Shown here: in pieces, positions 60,771 through 64,000 of the stretch
Layout of the letters: each line of letters opens with the position of its first letter
How positions within the stretch are numbered: the first letter of the stretch is position 1
NCBI RefSeq assembly: GCF_002223055.1
Contig: NZ_NKFL01000007.1
Coordinates: forward strand, 496,001-560,000
Length of the DNA stretch: 64,000 bases
Source of the DNA: Burkholderia sp. HI2500
GTDB lineage: Bacteria; Pseudomonadota; Gammaproteobacteria; Burkholderiales; Burkholderiaceae
Reading direction: 5' to 3'
Position numbers and translations under genes: made by a program
The notes under the pieces: generated by a model
The model's database searches: none
What the model was told of the DNA's origin: nothing
Seen by the model: only the letters and a program-made list of their open reading frames with translations

Positions 60771-61907
60771 ATGTCCTCCGTCACCATCGAACGCATCGAA
60801 ACCCGCCTCGTCGACCTGCCGACGATCCGCCCGCACAAGCTGTCGGTGGCCACGATGCATGGCCAGACGCTGATGCTCGTCAAGGTGTGCTGCAGCGACG
60901 GCGTGACGGGTCTCGGCGAAGGCACGACGATCGCCGGCATGGCGTACGGCCCGGAAAGCCCCGAGGCGATGAAGCTGGCGATCGACACGTATCTCGCGCC
61001 GGCGATCATCGGCAAGGACGCGACGCGCATCCAGACGCTGATGGCCTTCCTCGGCAAGCTCGCGAAGGTCAACCACTTCGCGAAGAGCGCACTCGAAACC
61101 GCGCTGCTCGACGCGCACGGCAAGCGGCTCGGCGTGCCGGTGAGCGAGCTGCTCGGCGGCCGCCGCCGCGATCGCCTGCCGGTCGCCTGGACGCTCGCAT
61201 CGGGCGACACGGCCACCGACATCGCCGAAGCCGAGCGGATGCTCGACCTGCGCCGCCACAACGTGTTCAAGCTGAAGATCGGCGCGAAGTCGCCGGAAAC
61301 GGATATCCGCCACGTGGCCGAGATCAAGCGGGCCGTCGGCGATCGCGCGGCGGTGCGTGTCGACGTGAACATGGCGTGGAGCGAAACGCAGGCCGCGCGC
61401 GCGATTCCGGCGCTGGCCGATGCCGGTTGCGAACTGGTCGAGCAGCCGGTGGCTTCGGCCGCGGCGCTGGCGCGCCTGATGCGCCGCTTCCCGGTCGCGC
61501 TGATGGCCGATGAAATCCTGCAGGGCCCCGACAGCGCCTTCGAGATCGCGAAGCACCACGGCGCCGACGTGTTCGCGATCAAGATCGAGCAAAGCGGCGG
61601 CCTGTTCGCCGCGCAGCGCGTCGCCGCGATCGCGGATGCGGCCGGCATCGAGCTGTACGGCGGCACGATGCTCGAAGGCGCGTTCAGCACGGTGGCGTCC
61701 GCGCACCTGTTCGCGAGTGTCGCGAACCTGCAGTGGGGCACCGAACTGTTCGGGCCGCTGCTGATCACCGAAGAGATCCTGACGCAGCCGCTCGATTACA
61801 GCGACTTCGAACTGACCGTGCCGGACGGCCCGGGCCTCGGCATCGAACTCGACGAGGACAAGGTCAGGCGTTTCACCCGCGACGGGCTGACGAAAGTCGC
61901 GCGATAG
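60771..61907 (+). CDS. catB: Muconate cycloisomerase
   Basis: A 378-residue enolase-superfamily enzyme converting cis,cis-muconate to muconolactone in catechol ortho-cleavage. The catalytic bases are K167 and K169 (FKLKIG), with metal ligands in VDVNMAW, VEQPVA and ADE. Length is normal. It heads a catB-catA-benA cluster, with catA 55 bases downstream. catC, the usual third gene, is not between them. Control by a CatM/BenM-like LysR protein is suggested by the upstream palindrome, although that regulator is not in this window. Confidence 0.95.
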   Translation: MSSVTIERIETRLVDLPTIRPHKLSVATMHGQTLMLVKVCCSDGVTGLGEGTTIAGMAYGPESPEAMKLAIDTYLAPAIIGKDATRIQTLMAFLGKLAKVNHFAKSALETALLDAHGKRLGVPVSELLGGRRRDRLPVAWTLASGDTATDIAEAERMLDLRRHNVFKLKIGAKSPETDIRHVAEIKRAVGDRAAVRVDVNMAWSETQAARAIPALADAGCELVEQPVASAAALARLMRRFPVALMADEILQGPDSAFEIAKHHGADVFAIKIEQSGGLFAAQRVAAIADAAGIELYGGTMLEGAFSTVASAHLFASVANLQWGTELFGPLLITEEILTQPLDYSDFELTVPDGPGLGIELDEDKVRRFTRDGLTKVAR

Positions 61908-61962
61908 ATAACCCGAGCCAGGCAACGGCCGTCATTCCCCCAATACACGTGGAGACACCATC

Positions 61963-62907
61963 ATGAGCGTCAAAGTTTTCGAGTCCCGGGAAGTGCAGGA
62001 TCTGCTGAAGGCCGCGTCGAACGCGGGCGCGAACGGCACGACGGGCGGCAACGCACGCACGCAGCAGGTCGTGCTGCGGCTGCTCGGCGACCTGTTCAAG
62101 GCGATCGACGATCTCGACATCACGCCCGACGAAGTGTGGGCCGGCGTCAACTACCTGAACAAGCTCGGCCAGGACGGTGAAGCGGCGCTGCTCGCGGCCG
62201 GCCTCGGCCTCGAGAAATATCTCGACATCCGGATGGATGCCGCGGACAAGGCGGCCGGCCTCGACGGCGGCACGCCGCGCACGATCGAAGGGCCGCTCTA
62301 TGTGGCCGGCGCACCGGTGCGCGACGGCGTGTCGAAGATCGACCTCGACGAAGACGACGGCGCGGGCCCGCTCGTGATCCACGGCACGGTCACCGGCCTC
62401 GACGGCAAGCCGGTCGCGGGCGCGCTGGTCGAATGCTGGCACGCGAACTCGCACGGCTTCTATTCGCACTTCGACCCGACCGGCAAGCAGAGCGAGTTCA
62501 ACCTGCGCGGCGCGGTAAGAACGGGCGCCGACGGCACGTACGAATTCCGCACGCTGATGCCGGTCGGCTACGGCTGCCCGCCGCAGGGCGCGACGCAGCA
62601 GCTGCTGAACGGCCTCGGCCGCCACGGCAACCGCCCGGCGCACGTGCACTTCTTCGTCGACAGCCCCGACCACCGCAAGCTGACGACGCAGTTCAACATC
62701 GACGGCGATCCGCTGATCTGGGATGACTTCGCGTATGCGACGCGCGAGGAGCTGATCCCGCCCGTGGTCGCGAAGACCGGCGGCACGGCGCTCGGCATGA
62801 AGGCCGATGCGTACCAGGACATCGAGTTCAACTTCGTGCTGACGCCGCGGGTGCAGGGCAAGGACAACCAGATCGTCCACCGCCCGCGCGCAGCCGCGAC
62901 GGCGTAA
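61963..62907 (+). CDS. catA: Catechol 1,2-dioxygenase
   Basis: A 314-residue intradiol dioxygenase with Fe(III) ligands expected at Tyr in PLYVAGAPV, Tyr in LMPVGYGCP, and two His in RPAHVHFF. An N-terminal helical linker domain typical of CatA precedes the beta sandwich. It opens catechol to cis,cis-muconate, the CatB substrate. GGAG lies upstream of the ATG. The gene sits between catB and benA, consistent with co-induction by benzoate. Confidence 0.95.
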   Translation: MSVKVFESREVQDLLKAASNAGANGTTGGNARTQQVVLRLLGDLFKAIDDLDITPDEVWAGVNYLNKLGQDGEAALLAAGLGLEKYLDIRMDAADKAAGLDGGTPRTIEGPLYVAGAPVRDGVSKIDLDEDDGAGPLVIHGTVTGLDGKPVAGALVECWHANSHGFYSHFDPTGKQSEFNLRGAVRTGADGTYEFRTLMPVGYGCPPQGATQQLLNGLGRHGNRPAHVHFFVDSPDHRKLTTQFNIDGDPLIWDDFAYATREELIPPVVAKTGGTALGMKADAYQDIEFNFVLTPRVQGKDNQIVHRPRAAATA

Positions 62908-63021
62908 CCACCCGCCGGCACGGCGCGAATACGCCGCCGCCGGCCGGGTTCCCGCGAGATTCAACCGATTACCGATGCGAGCGTGCTTGCAGGACGCGGC
63001 ACGCGCATGGGAGGAGCCAAC

Positions 63022-64000
63022 ATGTCCGCCACGATCGACCAAGCCACCGACCTGGATCACCTGCTCGCCACCGCCGTGCAGGACGACAAGGAAGCCGGCG
63101 TATTCCGCTGCCGCCGCGACATCTTCACGAACGCCGAGCTGTACGAGCTCGAGATGAAGCACATCTTCGAAGGCAACTGGGTGTATCTGGCGCACGAAAG
63201 CCAGATCCCGGCCAACAACGACTACTACACGACGTGGATCGGCCGCCAGCCGATCGTGATCACGCGCGACAAGACCGGCGAGCTGCACGCAGTGATCAAC
63301 GCCTGTGCCCACAAGGGCGCGATGCTGTGCCGCCGCAAGCACGGCAACAAGGGCAGCTTCACGTGTCCGTTCCACGGCTGGACCTTCTCGAACACCGGCA
63401 AGCTGCTGAAGGTGAAGGACGAGAAGACGACCGAGTATCCGGTGCAGTTCAACACGCACGGCTCGCACGACCTGAAGAAGGTCGCACGCTTCGCGAACTA
63501 TCGCGGCTTCCTGTTCGGCAGCCTCAGCGCCGACGTGCTGCCGCTCGAGGACTACCTCGGCGAAGCGCGCGTGATCATCGACCAGATCGTCGACCAGGCG
63601 CCGAACGGGCTCGAGGTGCTGCGCGGCAACTCGTCCTACATCTACGAAGGCAACTGGAAGATGCAGATGGAGAATGGTTGCGACGGCTACCACGTCAGCA
63701 CCGTGCACTGGAACTACGCGGCGACGATGGGCCGCCGCAAGGAAGACGGCACCAAGGCCGTCGACGCGAACAGCTGGAGCAAGTCGGTCGCGGGCGTGTA
63801 CGGCTTCGACAACGGCCACATCCTGCTGTGGACGCAGACGATGAACCCGGAAGTGCGGCCGGTGTACCAGCACCGTGACGAGATCAAGGCGCGCGTCGGC
63901 GATGTGCAGGCGGACTTCATCGTCAACCAGACCCGCAACCTGTGCGTGTACCCGAACGTGTTCCTGATGGACCAGTTCAGCACACAGATCCGCGTGGTGC
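63022..64000 (+). CDS. benA: Benzoate 1,2-dioxygenase large subunit, N-terminal part (cut by window edge)
   Basis: The first 326 residues are present; the end lies beyond the window. A Rieske domain (CAHKGAMLC and CPFHGW motifs, about residues 95-125) is followed by the mononuclear iron site ([11 protein letters not shown], His pair about 221-226). The dioxygenase makes the benzoate cis-diol, which BenD turns to catechol for CatA and CatB. GGGAGGAG precedes the start strongly. benB, benC and benD presumably follow. Confidence 0.93.
   Translation, partial: MSATIDQATDLDHLLATAVQDDKEAGVFRCRRDIFTNAELYELEMKHIFEGNWVYLAHESQIPANNDYYTTWIGRQPIVITRDKTGELHAVINACAHKGAMLCRRKHGNKGSFTCPFHGWTFSNTGKLLKVKDEKTTEYPVQFNTHGSHDLKKVARFANYRGFLFGSLSADVLPLEDYLGEARVIIDQIVDQAPNGLEVLRGNSSYIYEGNWKMQMENGCDGYHVSTVHWNYAATMGRRKEDGTKAVDANSWSKSVAGVYGFDNGHILLWTQTMNPEVRPVYQHRDEIKARVGDVQADFIVNQTRNLCVYPNVFLMDQFSTQIRVV

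Overview
The window is high-GC (roughly two thirds G+C), densely coded DNA with the gene content of a Burkholderia sensu stricto species, most probably a member of the B. cepacia complex and probably a secondary replicon. This is inferred from codon use and gene families; no rRNA, tRNA, replication origin, insertion sequence, prophage or CRISPR array was seen.

Layout. (1) 1-8.5 kb: the 3' end of an acetylornithine deacetylase gene, a LysR regulator divergent from an NCS1 permease, a YdeP/FdhF-type molybdopterin oxidoreductase and a ClpG/ClpK-type stand-alone AAA+ disaggregase. (2) 9.1-11.9 kb: a DyP peroxidase-encapsulin nanocompartment locus with a small downstream gene. (3) 12-19.6 kb: an HTH-only LysR fragment coupled to psiE, small stress-type genes, a MocR regulator convergent with an NAD-formate dehydrogenase, and a Rieske/ferredoxin-reductase fusion. 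(4) 19.7-32.8 kb: MarC, a sigma54-type response regulator with a hybrid histidine kinase, a CBS-pair protein, a second sigma54 gene (rpoN2), an Na+/H+ antiporter and many very small genes. (5) 33.2-52.3 kb: a minus-strand operon of seven large genes (glgE fusion, treS-maltokinase fusion, glgB, glgX, treZ, malQ, treY), mostly joined by 4-base ATGA overlaps and preceded by two small genes. (6) 52.6-58.6 kb: a small gene, HAD phosphatase, SotB-like exporter, SDR with divergent LysR, and a LuxR regulator. (7) 58.7-64 kb: an amidase, then catB, catA and the start of benA (benzoate/catechol ortho-cleavage), with a BenM/CatM-like operator upstream of catB.

The strongest system-level signal is a set of sigma54 (-24/-12) promoters. 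Thirteen elements of the form GGCAYG-N4-YTGC, or one base from it, lie in correct orientation in intergenic DNA. Most precede the small genes around rpoN2 and rpoN2 itself. One lies about 40 bases upstream of the glgE start, so the whole trehalose/alpha-glucan operon is predicted to be sigma54-dependent. With the local sigma54 activator and hybrid kinase, this suggests a self-contained RpoN2 regulon that couples an unknown stress signal to trehalose/glycogen cycling and a suite of uncharacterised small proteins. Other points of interest are a degenerate GH13 domain fused in front of GlgE, the encapsulin locus, a disaggregase lacking the ClpP-docking loop, and phased AT-rich repeats downstream of treY.
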